A DNA stretch of 64,000 nt, taken from NCBI RefSeq assembly GCF_022965805.1, contig NW_027331510.1, forward strand, positions 1,193,001 to 1,257,000, in the 5' to 3' direction. Position numbers and translations under genes: made by a program. The stretch comes from Primulina eburnea (lineage: Eukaryota > Streptophyta > Magnoliopsida > Lamiales > Gesneriaceae). Numbering within the stretch: position 1 is the first letter of the stretch; each line of letters starts with the position of its first letter. Shown piece by piece: positions 52,705 through 64,000 of the stretch. The notes beneath the pieces are model-generated. The model had not been told where the DNA came from. It was given only the letters and a program-made list of their open reading frames with translations, and searched no databases.

Positions 52705-54076
52705 GCCAGGAGCAAAAAACATTTATTGAGGAATTAATAAATAAGATATGCTAATCGGAAGTACATATATTTCATTTTAATCAATATTATTATATATTCC
52801 TGTTGTTAGTAGACTGAATTCAATGTTTTTTTTTGGGTGAATCGTTTATTTCTTTAACGAGGAATCCCTCTCCATTTAATTTTAAATACCGAATAATTAC
52901 CTCTCAAAATAGAAAGAATACGCAATACACAATTTTTTCGTTCCTTTTCTTTTTAACAACTTGCAGCATATTATTATTATTATCTGAACTTGTTCTGGAA
53001 TGGGACCAAGCCACTGGACTAACTCTCTACACTTTAATCTAAATTTTTGAAACATTAAAATTGTGAAGTACATCATATCTATATCTTGGCGACTAATTTA
53101 CGGAATGTTTATATGTATTACTACCATCATCTCAAATATATAAGTCATATATTTTTTTTTCCGAATATCTCAAGTATATAGCATGTATTCTTGTTTTTTT
53201 ATTGATATAATCCTATTAGCTAAGTTTTGAATTAAATATAGAATTTATATTTATATTTTTAATTTGATCGAAAATACCAACAAGTATGTATATTTAATGT
53301 AATAATTATGATACATGTTGTTTCCAATGGTAAATTTTTTGTTTTGAGTATGTAATTGTAAAAGAATGGTGATCTCTCAGGTTACATTCTTGTCAAATTT
53401 AGTGACATTGAATAAAATAAAATCCATGTGTCCATGAGTGTTTTTCAAAAACGGTGGAAATATATATAATTGTCGTTTGAGTTTGCGGTTCTACATCTTA
53501 CAAAATAGTACAACAAAAAATCCGGAGTCGCTACACTTTTAGATTACACTTGGAAATCTTCAGTCGATGGTATGAATTAATGAGGTAACAAATTCATGCA
53601 ATATTATTGTGTCAAAATAAATATAATTTTATAAGAAAAATTAAAATGCAACGATCGATATTCAACATTTTATTAATTGAATTAGCTAACTATCTTGTCC
53701 CATTATTAATATACCATCATTTTTCTAATCACAGGACCAAAAAGCTTCGTTCAGTACCATTATTACGGAAAGCAAAGTCTACACAAAGTAACGAAAATTC
53801 AACAGTGTTATCCGCAAATTCTTTATTTTTTGTTTCATCGAGAGTGAAAAAATTTCACGGCTACTCTATCTCGAAACTTTGATCTACGTACTTATTTAAT
53901 TAAATTTAAATTATGGTACGATATCTTTTTGAAAATTAGAAAGTCAAGTTTGCGTAAACTAAATATATTCTAGAATATTCTTTTTTCACGTTATTAAAAG
54001 AAATAAAAAAAAACCTTTCGCGTTTGAGAAGAAATTGTGGGAAGTAGCGTAATTGAGGGGGCCATTTAAAGTATTC

Positions 54077-54079
<3 letters not shown>

Positions 54080-54107
<28 letters not shown>
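54080..54107. repeat. (CA)n microsatellite
   Basis: About 14 CA dinucleotides, followed by a short reverse-complement GTGTGTGT at 54112-54120, which could form a small hairpin. Confidence 0.93.
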
Positions 54108-54109
<2 letters not shown>

Positions 54110-54845
54110 CGAGTGTGTGTATTGCATTAAATGTGTGAGACAAACAATGGCGTCATTATTGTTACATCGTAGAAGGTGTCGAAGCGTAAGTAATTAGTCA
54201 ACACAATAATGCTACATCACATGTCTGGAAACCCAAGTTTATAAACTCCCGGTGAAAGGGCTCTATCTTATTTTTATTTTTTATTTAGAGCTACTTAATT
54301 CCCAATTTGTACATACTCAATATCCTCTCGAAAAAGTAAAAATAAATCAATATTCTCCACACCAAAGAGGTGTCCGAGATGATTGAGTATGTGAACGTTT
54401 GACCAATAATCATGAATTAGATTCTCTTTACTAGCACTTTATCGGACGAGAGTCTATCGTACAAGGATTGTCCAGCGCAGTTTACATGACTAACGCGATT
54501 TGAAAGATACTGAGTTAGCTCGTGAGATTATCTAGTATGCATCGAAACGTAGCAGGTGCGGGTTCGCATATCATAAAAAATAATATAAATAAATAGTTTA
54601 TATGTCTCTATTATAAAAGTTTTTTTCCTTCTTTGGTTTTCCCAAATATATAATCCAATTTCTAAAATTAGTATAATTTTTTCTTGTTTCTTAATAGTAT
54701 ACGTATTAATTAACTAAGTCTTGTAAATGTGAAATAATTTTTTTAAATGAAGTAAATAAGGATAAAATATAAACTTTATTTGTAAAATTTGTTTCTTAAT
54801 ATGTGTGAAAAATTAAACAAGTCTATATATTTGAGACGAAATGCT

Positions 54846-54848
<3 letters not shown>

Positions 54849-54896
<48 letters not shown>

Positions 54897-54902
54897 TATA
54901 TA
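54849..54902. repeat. (TA)n microsatellite
   Basis: About 54 bp of TA with one AA interruption near the right end. Confidence 0.93.
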
Positions 54903-56149
54903 ACCCTAAATAAATATAGCTTTTTTTTACATCTAAAAATAAATATAATAAATATAGTTTTACCCTTCGATCCAACCTAGGGTTTTGAAAATAAAACCCC
55001 AAATATTTTGGGGGGAGAAGAGTCAATGATTAAAAGTTATATTATAATTTCAAGTTAATGATTAAAAGTCGAAACGATCCCATCAAGTAACTAATGAGCA
55101 TACAATGTAATATCTAGAGCAGTAAATTTAACAAAAGAGAGTCTACTCTCCAAGATTCGCGTGGAGTATTAAGCGTTAATTGTAGTCAATGTAAAAAAAT
55201 GACAAAATAAATTGACTAACCGATTAAACTTTAGCTAAACATCCCAATAGATAAATCTGAGCATTTTATTTTTTAAAAATTTAGTTAAAACGTGGGAAAT
55301 AAATTTTTTCCACCAACTTAGTGAATTATGAGTTTTTGTTTTGATATGTTAACTTTCAATTTTCGACTATTTTGGTTTAATTATTGATTTGACTACAGAA
55401 AATGTCAATGCAACATTGAAATAAGCTTCATATTATATCATATGACATGTCAGCAATTAAATAAAAATATCTGGAAACTAAAATTTAGTGTACTGAAACA
55501 AAATTTTTTTTTCCGAATCACTCCATTTTTAGATAGCGGTTCAACCAGTTGGTCGAACGAGAACACTGCTATATCATATTAAATAATAATATAAAATAAT
55601 AAATAATATATATTGAATTCTTAACATCTTAAATGTGTGTGTATATATATATATAAATTAGTAATAAAAATTATAAATTATATTATTTCAAAAATCAAAT
55701 TAGCTATGATACTACTCAAATAATATTTTTAAGAAGTTTAAAATCCAACTGATCATATATATAACAAAAAATTTAATTTAAAATAAATAAATAAATTGTG
55801 AACCGACCCAATCAGTTTTTGACTGGTTTCATGGGTTTATTACCAGTTCGACTAATTCTTCATCTGTAAAATGGTTTTTGGGTGATGTTCGGATTGGACT
55901 CGTGATCGGTTTCCGGTCGAATCGACCGGTCTTGTGAAAACACGGACAAAAATCAAACTTTTAAAATTGAATGGAACAAAACCTAAAATTGACTAAGTGA
56001 ACGAACAATTTTTTTCTCGTTAAAATATTTTAGATGCTTCAATATTACCACATGCTAACGAATCAACTAATTTTATTGATAAGAAAATTAGATTTTAGGT
56101 CATGAAACTTTCATGTTTAATTTTAGTCTTGTTATCGGTCAATTTATAT

Positions 56150-56335
56150 TTGAGTAGGTCTCTTGTAAGATGGTCTCATGAATCTTTATCTGTGAGACAG
56201 TTCAACTCTATCGATATTCACAATAAAAAGTAATACTCTTAGCATAAAAAGTAATATTTTTTAATGAATGACTAAAACAAGATTTCCCTCTCACAAAATA
56301 CGACTTGTGAGACTGTCTCACACAAGTTTTTGTCT
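56150..56335 (+). mobile_element. GAGAC-type MITE, copy C
   Basis: It starts tgagtaggtctcttgtaagat and ends gactgtctcacacaagttttt, with the same cacaataaaaagtaatactc core as copy A. The left neighbour (ttatcggtcaatttata) matches the arm of the 52386 inverted-repeat element, so it appears to sit inside a related copy. Confidence 0.8.
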
Positions 56336-57780
56336 TTATATTTTTATAATATCAAATAACACTTTTTCGATTATAATTTTTTCATCGGAATATTGATATG
56401 ATCTTATAAATTATGACATATCATTCGTGTTTGATGTCACACTAAAATGAAAAAAGAAAAAAATTCAACTTAAATAACTAATAAAATGAATTTACCGATA
56501 AGATGACAAAAAATATAATCTTATCTTAATTGTCTTGGAAACAACATGTCATACAAAATAATTGAAATTCATTAGAAGGTATAATTTGGTTTTACACATG
56601 CTTAAGATGTACACTACCAAACAAACACGCCACTGGGGGTCTTCTACTCAAGTCAAAGGGCCTACTTGCACTCTATATTCATACATTAGTGGTACGCGTC
56701 GAATGAAATATAACTAAACAAATATCTTTTTTTTGGACCTAAATGTAATGCCCCTACATAGACATCATAGGCGCATTTCTTTTCAGATGTGGCAAGTCTT
56801 TTTTTTAACCTTTGCATCTTATTTTTGGTTTTTTTTTTTTTTATGCATGTTTTATTCGTACCTAGCTATTCCTTCCCGTATGAAAAGAGTGCAATGACTA
56901 TTTAATTTCTGTTTTCGTCAAAATTAAAATGGATTGTTTAATTAATTCGAATAGAATAAATTTTATACAATAAGCAAGAACGTATTCTAATAAGGCAATA
57001 ATCGATCTTGCTGAAAGTACTAATATTTTTTTATTTCAAAACATCAATGATTTTGTGAAATCAATCGCTGTTTAATTACATTCATAGCCTATAACTTAAT
57101 TCAACCTTTTCAAAATCATTACAATAGTAAAATGATCAAATAAACTAAATAATATTTAATCACAATAACACACAATTAACTAAATAATCTTTAACTTTGA
57201 AAGTTTCACGCCAGTCCAAATAATATTTGACCTAACAATCACGAGACAATATATTTAATATGGGCTGGCCTGTCTTACATGAAAATAGAATTATTTTGTG
57301 TAAAGTTCCATCCAAAATATATAAAATCAGAAAATGTGTGGATCGATCTCTTTTTGCGTGCGTGCGTGTGTGTGGGAGATTATAATATGAAGCGAAGAGG
57401 GTGGGGGAAAAGGTATCCACAATTGACACTTACTTTCTGTCAAACCAATTTTAACCCGTCGTCTACGGGGAACCAGGAAATCAAATCATCACAATATATA
57501 TAAAATTAATATTCCCTTCTTTTCTATTTCATAAAACAAATTCATTTTTTTTTGTTTGCTTTTAATATTTGTAAAGAATTTATTCTATATATTAACTATT
57601 TTACGAAATTAAATATTCAAATCTTAGTATTTTATTATTTTAAACTAGATAAAGTTGTAACAACGTAATATTATATTATTATTGGGAGGAAGAAAGTATA
57701 TACTTACTTTACCTTTGAAAAAATAAATAAAATAAATGGATTCATACTGAATGAGAAAGTAATATTGTATGTTTTGACTA

Positions 57781-58468
57781 GTGAGTGAGAGGCCCCTTGT
57801 TCAAGTGTCGTTTTCAGAGATATACTTTCGAGGAGGAATAGAATTACACCAAATACCAATCTTTTCTGAATTTCTCTCTCTCTCTCTCTTCTCCACGAGG
57901 GTGATTAAAAGAGTTTTCTTTATCACTATTTCTTTGAGTTCTGCTCCTTTAATTGGCTTTTTCAACATATCAGACAAGCTCTATCTTTTCACAACTTTAC
58001 AATCTTATATGGGAATTAGTTCACCCTTCAAATCTTACAAGAATCAACTCACAATTGTGGGTTTTCATATCTTTACTTGTTTTTTTAAAAAATATTCTTC
58101 TTGATTTGCTCGTCAACAAGTACTTGGATTTGGTTTGGAAATAAATTTAGAGAGCCTGCAATATCCTCGCTTTAGCTTTAGTTTGTCTGAGATTTCATCA
58201 TCTTTTTTAGATTACCTATGTTTTCATTTCTTCTCAAGACTTTGCAGTTTTGAACCCTTTAATTTCCGTTTCTTTGTATGCTTAGATATCAGTTTGAAGA
58301 TTTATCAAATATTTGTCCCCTTTAGCTGTCCGTGTGTGTTTCACTTCCCCATATATTTTTTTTATTCGACTTTTGCAAAATTGTTGGAAGAAAAATACTT
58401 CAAGGGATAAAAAAAGCCACCATTTTTTCCCCAATTTCAAGAAGAATAGTCTTGTGAAAGGGAAAATA
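57781..58468 (+). promoter_or_regulatory. 5' leader region of the KANADI gene
   Basis: Pyrimidine-rich sequence with a (TC)n run at about 57873-57889, common in plant leaders. Short open frames occur but none looks conserved; an in-frame extension upstream of 58469 has no family similarity. No TATA box is obvious. Confidence 0.4.
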
Positions 58469-61400
58469 ATGCCCTTGGAAGGGATATTTGTCGACGACTC
58501 TTCAAAGCAAGCTCCGGATCTTTCTCTTCACATCAGCCCTCCCAACATTAATTCCTCAGGAATCTGCAGCGGCGGAAGAGAAGTAGTTTCGAGTTTCGAT
58601 CTTTTGAGGAGCAACAAAACCCCCAAGAATTGCAGCAGTTCTTTCGTTGAGCTATCCCTAGCTCATCCCTCAAACGACGAAATAATCCGGCCTGTGCAAA
58701 ATCGCTTCTTCACATCAGAAGCATCGCAGCAAGAACAGCTCCAAAAACCTTATCACCATTTGAGCTACCAATCTAATCCCCAGTTGAATCAAATTAATAG
58801 CGGGGTTTCTTTGCTCGATGTATCCGACGGTCTGAGACCGATAAAGGGGATTCCAGTTTATCCCAACCGCCCATTCCCATTCCTCCGTCCGGACAATCAC
58901 ACCAGAGAGAGAGATCCAAAGATGTATTACTACCAAATGCCTTATCCTTCCTGGTCGTCATCATCGTCTTCTTCTTGCTCCTCCTTTTGCTCTTCGTCTT
59001 CTTCGATTTCGCATCGCCCCTGTTCTACGTATTTCGGCAGTGGTATGAATCAAACTCACATGCCAATGTTTAATCCGGGGCCTAATGCATCTTTTCCAGT
59101 CGGTGGTTACCGTATCCCGGGCGGCGGCAGCGCCAGGTTTAGTGGGCTCGCTGCTTCTTACCAGTATGGTTTGGGGGCTTCGCACGACAGTTCACATAAT
59201 GGCATTTTGAGATCAAGATTTCTGCCGAAGCTTCCGGCTAAAAGAAGCATGAGGGCACCAAGAATGAGGTGGACGAGTACACTTCACGCGCGGTTTGTGC
59301 ATGCAGTTGAGCTTCTTGGTGGCCATGAAAGTAAGATTTATATGCTTCTATTTTCTGTCTTCCCCCCAATTTTCACGCTTTCTTTTTCCTTTTTTCATAT
59401 TTCCCAGAAGAAAAATTTAGGTCTATTTTTATTATTATTATTTTAAATTTGACTGGTTTTGAATTTCAGGAGCGACTCCAAAATCTGTACTGGAGCTCAT
59501 GGATGTGAAGGATCTCACCTTAGCTCATGTCAAGAGCCATTTACAGGTATATCTTATTGCTTTATTCCGAAAGAAAAAAGTCAAAAAAGTACAAACAAAA
59601 AAAAAACCAAGAAAATAAATTCAATCCAACCTTACATTTTCACTCTTAGCTCTGCAGGTTTACGATGTCTACTTTTCTTGCACAAAAATCGATGATGAAT
59701 GAATATAAAGAGAGAAAGAGAGAGATTACAGTGGGACAAAAGTCATCATTTCTCAATGATATTACGTAATTTAATTTTCTTCGATTATTGGTGAAAACAA
59801 GACATGATTCAGAAGCCCAGAAATCTTACAGTACTTTGGAGTAGGAGTAGCACTAGACTTTATGCATAGTCCACTGTCTTTTCTTTCTTTCATTTTTTTT
59901 TTCAATTCTTTCTTGATTTCCAATTATTTTAGTTTTTCATTCTGTTCAATGGTTTTAAATCACAGATGTATCGAACTGTTAAAACAACTGACAAGCCTGC
60001 AGCTTCTTCAGGTACATTAGATGCAAATCATATTTACTTCACATGAATCACTCTGAGCTGCTTCCATCGATCATTTGAAAATAAGTTTATATAATTGATT
60101 TTATTATTTCAGCATTAACTACAAAAACATGATGCTTTTCTTCAAACGGGCAACCCGAAAAAATCAATCGGCTTGCTTGTTCTCGTTGGATCAGTCTTTT
60201 GACTTGACATGATCATGTGCATAAATATCAAGATGAGATAATCATTTTATATCTCTTGACATCTCGGAATACTATATATGTATAATTTCATGAAGGGCAC
60301 TCCGATGGGTCCGGTGAAGATGACCTCTCCACGATCGGTAATGGAGGAGGCGGCAGCACTGATCAGGGCCGATTCATGGATCAAAGAGGAGGAGGAATCG
60401 ACTGTTCTTCGCAACAAGATGTGGATTACCCTTCCACTGCCGCGGGTACATTATGGAGCAATTCCTCTAGGTACGTAGTCAACAAGTTTTTCTAAAAAGG
60501 AAAAGATATCCATGAAAAAGAGTCTTGAAACAAACGAAATGTTTAGTAATTAATAATAGATATAATAAACTCGATTGCCAACGAAATAATGAGATCCGAT
60601 GGATTTTGAATAGTGCTTAAGACTCAGATTGATGTTTACATATAAATTATCTTAAAATGGAATGATTATAATTCCTTTTGCATGGTGCCTGAAATTCAAA
60701 TGTGAAATTTCGTCCACCATTTTCGAAGAACTAAAGGGTTCTTGTGTAAGCTTTTACTTTACTTATGTTCAGTTTCTTCTTTGCTTTTCTTTAATATAAT
60801 CTTTTAATATTTTGCAAGATTTTCACCTGAGATTGACCCATCATTATTTCACTACTCGGATATATATAACAACACATTCCTAATAATCGATCGTGTATGA
60901 GATTTGTAATGAATATTAATTATATTACATAATATAAAATGGATCGAGCAGAAGAGTATATTTGAAAAATATTTGATTGGGTTCACAGAAAAGTTAGAAA
61001 AATAAACACAAGTATCATTAAAAGGGAAAATAATTAATATAAAGTAAAGCAACCAGTGCACGTAACATATATAAATACATTTTCCTTGCTCCATGGGGTT
61101 ATACATAATATTGTGTAAAAGTGTTTAATTATTAAACCCGTTTTTCTATTCTCTCATCACGAGTAGACATTACGTACGTAGAGGATCCAAGAAAGAACTA
61201 TTGTATCGAGTCTATTGGCTTAGGAGCTCGCTCTCTCTTTTATTGAAATACTTTATGTGTAGAGTTTTGGCCTTTTTTTTAAACGATGGAATCCACCGCT
61301 GCTATTTTTCAGTTGCTTGCAAGATACGCTAGGAGTTTTGACCTATTCTTGAAGGTATTATGTGTGTAGCTGGCTTTTTCTAACTTTTTTTTGTTTGTTT

Positions 61401-63621
61401 GTTTTGTTCTGATTGATGGAGATGACAAATGTTTAAGCCCTTACGGCTTAAGCAGTTGATCCAAACGGTCCCGTTATTTCTTGTAGTAGATTGTTAATTT
61501 GAGAAGGAGTTTGCAATAAAATTTAAATTTACCATGCATCCATCTAATCATTCTCATTCATCTACATCTTTTTAATTTTCACAAAGCCGTTGCATACTGA
61601 AACAGTAGCATAGATAGTATAAAGCAATGTTTGATACCAGCTTTTTTGTCATTTATTTTGTTTGGATAATTCCTCTTTTTTATACAAAACAAATTGTTTA
61701 ATTCACACACTGTCCAAAATGTTGAAACAAACAGGTTCCTAACTCCAAAACGATGCTGTTTTCTGCTCATGAGCCTTCTTTAATTTCTGTACTTTTTGGT
61801 TTCAGCAGGAGGGTTCTTTTTTTTACTTCGTCATTTTCTTGTTTAAGATATTGTTTCCATTTTTAGGCGTTTGAATTTTCACCAACACTTTTGTCTGAAA
61901 ATATAACATTTCATTTTACGATAATATATCATGATACTTAACATTTGGTTTTATGGTTTTTTTTCCCGTTCGAGGGCATTGGCACTATTACTGCTTAATG
62001 TTTATTTAGCTGTATACATTGAATGATCTCCTTTTCTTTTGATAGTTATTCAGGGAAAATTACAATTTTGATTAATAAACTGATCATTTTAGTATAAGTT
62101 TTAGTTTTAATTCAGTAAGTTGGTTTTTATTTTCACTTTTTGTCCATTTTCACCAGTGATATTTTGGCACCGTAAATTGCTGAAATGTTCTGTACCACGT
62201 CTGTGCTCCGTTAAAAAATTTATAAAAATGAATAAAAGAACAACTTGCTGGAATAATACTGTAACTTGAAAAACTATAGCACTAAAAATTTATAAAATTC
62301 CCAATTATTATTTGTTTGTCAAGAAGAGAAATGAGTTTACCAATTTAAAGATGCTCTACTAATTAGTCTAATACATCAATTTCATAGTCCAAAATGTAAT
62401 AGAGAGCGGAAAAAGGGAGAAATGGGAATTTCAATAAAGTGCAAGAGGAGACAATTCGCCTCCTCCTCCCTTGACTTGTTTTTTTTTTTTTTTTTTATCA
62501 CAAATTTCACGTCTTTTCTTAAAGTTTCACTTCCTTTCAAAGTCATTGCATCATTAATTGACTCATATCATACATTTTTTCTGATATAGAGTAAATCAAA
62601 TACGAATACTTCCATTGATTTTGTGTTCTAATACAAATTACTTCATTAATGATTATTAATTAAATGAAAGAATCCAATTTCAAAATTTATGTAACAAACT
62701 TAATTAGTGAGCATCAGCAATCAGTTGTCCTTTATCATCATCGTCTGGATGAAAAAATGACTATCAAAATATATAGTTTGAGTTTCTGCAAATATATAAA
62801 ATATCTGATTATTCTCTTGTAATTAACATTTGTACTTGATCTATCCCGAAAAATTTAAATTAGTCATCTAGTTTAATTAGTCTAACAAAGTAAATTATGT
62901 TTCAATATTTTCAGTAGCAGAGAGGATTGGTTACAAGCGAATGCTGGTGAGTCGCGCAGCTTCAACATATCGTCGTCCAATCAATTAATGGAGGTAATTG
63001 AGTTTCACTTCAAGTCAAGAACTTGATTGATAATTTTAGAAAGTTTTAATTGTTAATCATGTATAATATTAGCATTATGATTAGTCAAGCTAAGATTGCA
63101 GTGGAAATTATAATTTGTTTCTCCAATTTAATTACACAAAAACTTTAGTAAGACATCTCACGCGTCAATTTTATGAGACGAATATCCGATCCGATCCAAC
63201 TCATGAAAAATATTATTTTAGGGTAAGTATACCCAGATCCATGAGATTTTCCTCTATTCATTTGACTATATGCATACAATTACTAAATCAGCTCCTTTAA
63301 ACATGCAATGTAAATAAATTTATGAGAAAATTGAGCAGTCTTTTGTCATGGTGAACTATAGTACGTAAATGAACTATTTGATGTATTTTATACTGTTTTT
63401 CATATTGATATGCATATATTAGTACTGAGCATGTGTGTTTTATAAACTTAAAGATCAGTTCCTTATTTTAAACATTACAAATGCAAATGCAGGAATGCGA
63501 ATCCATAAGGGGAAAGAGCTATGGCGCAATTCAGAAAGGAGAAAAATATAAAAACCCAAGTTTGGAGTTCACACTAGGGCTCAACAATGAAAAGTTTCAC
63601 GACAATGGTCATCTCGTCTAG
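58469..63621 (+). CDS. KAN1: KANADI-type GARP transcription factor
   Basis: Exons are 58469-59330, 59470-59546, 59966-60011, 60296-60470, 62915-62993 and 63493-63621, all GT-AG, giving 455 aa. The start MPLEGIF is followed by the repressor-like motif DLSLHIS. PIKGIPVYPNRPFPF is a KANADI-family stretch. A Ser-rich tract lies near 58950-59010. The GARP (MYB-like, B-motif) DNA-binding domain starts at RSMRAPRMRWTSTLHARF and continues through ATPKSVLELMDV and LTLAHVKSHLQMYRTVKTT, split over exons 1-3. The C terminus NPSLEFTLGL contains a second LxLxL-like motif. By family knowledge it represses adaxial and auxin genes and sets abaxial identity in lateral organs. KAN1/KAN2 is the best fit; the paralogue is not certain. 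Intron 4 is long (2.4 kb) and AT-rich. Confidence 0.95.
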
Positions 63622-64000
63622 CCTCGACTATCAGCCCCTCTTTAGTCTTTCTCTCGAATTCGATCCTGCGTATAAATTGTATGGTTCTTTCAAGAAAAGA
63701 ATGCATGAATGTATAAGAAAGTATTATGAGTAAAAGAAGAAGAAGAAGCAAATTTTTATATTTTTCATTTATTTTTCCTTGGTTCCTTTCTTTTTTAAAA
63801 CAATCAATCTCATTTTGGGATATCATAGGATAATTTATAAATATAATTTTGTTTTCATTCCCATTTTGTGAGCCTTGAAAGCGTTTGCAGCTTTGGCTTG
63901 CTGCGATTGCCATTTCAGTCTTGTATGTTTGTTCAATTGAGATTTATGTTGCCAATTTTCAGTTCTATTCATGTTTTTTTGAGGAAAATTTTAGTCACTT
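63622..64000 (+). other. KANADI 3' UTR and flank
   Basis: Non-coding sequence after the stop codon. AT-rich stretches at about 63750-63860 may carry the polyadenylation signal; no further gene is seen before the window ends. Confidence 0.5.

Larger units (their letters stand above)
48892..57780. other. Nine-kilobase AT-rich spacer without recognised genes
   Basis: No ORF here looks coding. Contents are an (AAT)n run at 49083-49116, (TA)n tracts at 50972-51061 and 54849-54902, a (CA)n run at 54080-54107, an inverted-repeat element at 52386-52704, degenerate inverted-repeat sequence at about 55290-56100, and a MITE copy at 56150-56335. The far right end, from about 57000, is the likely distal promoter of the KANADI gene. 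Confidence 0.45.

Noticed and set aside
53607..53882. 91-codon plus-strand ORF in the spacer
   Set aside because: No ATG-context, splice or family support, and a low-complexity AT-rich composition.

Overview
The window is nuclear DNA from a flowering plant, most likely a eudicot. The genes are intron-rich, the spacers are AT-rich with many long (TA)n tracts, and the mobile elements are plant types (Ty1/copia, Ty3/gypsy solo LTRs, a TRIM, MITEs). KANADI, a group IX ERF and ALY/THO4 are plant gene families. I cannot name the species from the sequence alone. All gene models are hand-spliced by reading frame, GT/GC-AG signals and remembered family similarity.

Layout, left to right. (1) An ALY/REF mRNA-export adaptor (1209-3880, +, six coding exons, one GC-AG intron). 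(2) An ARL8 small GTPase (6077-8804, +, six exons, exactly 184 aa). (3) A long 18-exon TPR protein of kinesin-light-chain-like type (10761-21766, +, 540 aa). It has a 12-nt microexon, and its second intron carries a MITE and a complete 1.77-kb solo LTR. (4) A broken partial copy of the ARL8 gene directly behind the TPR stop codon. (5) A nicastrin-related locus on the minus strand (23643-26929) that keeps the 5' exons and the C-terminal exons but seems to have lost the middle of the protein. (6) A TRIM retroelement (28444-30452) with a 1.4-kb gypsy-type solo LTR nested in its 3' LTR. (7) An intronless group IX ERF transcription factor (32513-33040, -). (8) About 10 kb of AT-rich, gene-poor spacer with MITEs and SSRs. 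(9) A young but coding-defective Ty1/copia element of SIRE-like type (43467-48827) inserted into a (TA)n tract. (10) About 9 kb of AT-rich spacer with further inverted-repeat elements. (11) A KANADI-type GARP transcription factor (58469-63621, +, six exons, 455 aa).

The genes do not form one pathway. ALY, ARL8 and the TPR gene are housekeeping-like, while ERF and KANADI are regulators. The most unusual signals are these: a perfect plant snRNA-type upstream element plus TATA with conserved 24-nt spacing in both TRIM LTRs; a short GATGTTG/CAACATC motif scattered through coding and non-coding parts of the copia element; an array of perfect GCGCATATGCGC palindromes in the solo LTR; the internally deleted nicastrin locus; and the ARL8 fragment that now supplies the TPR gene's 3' flank.
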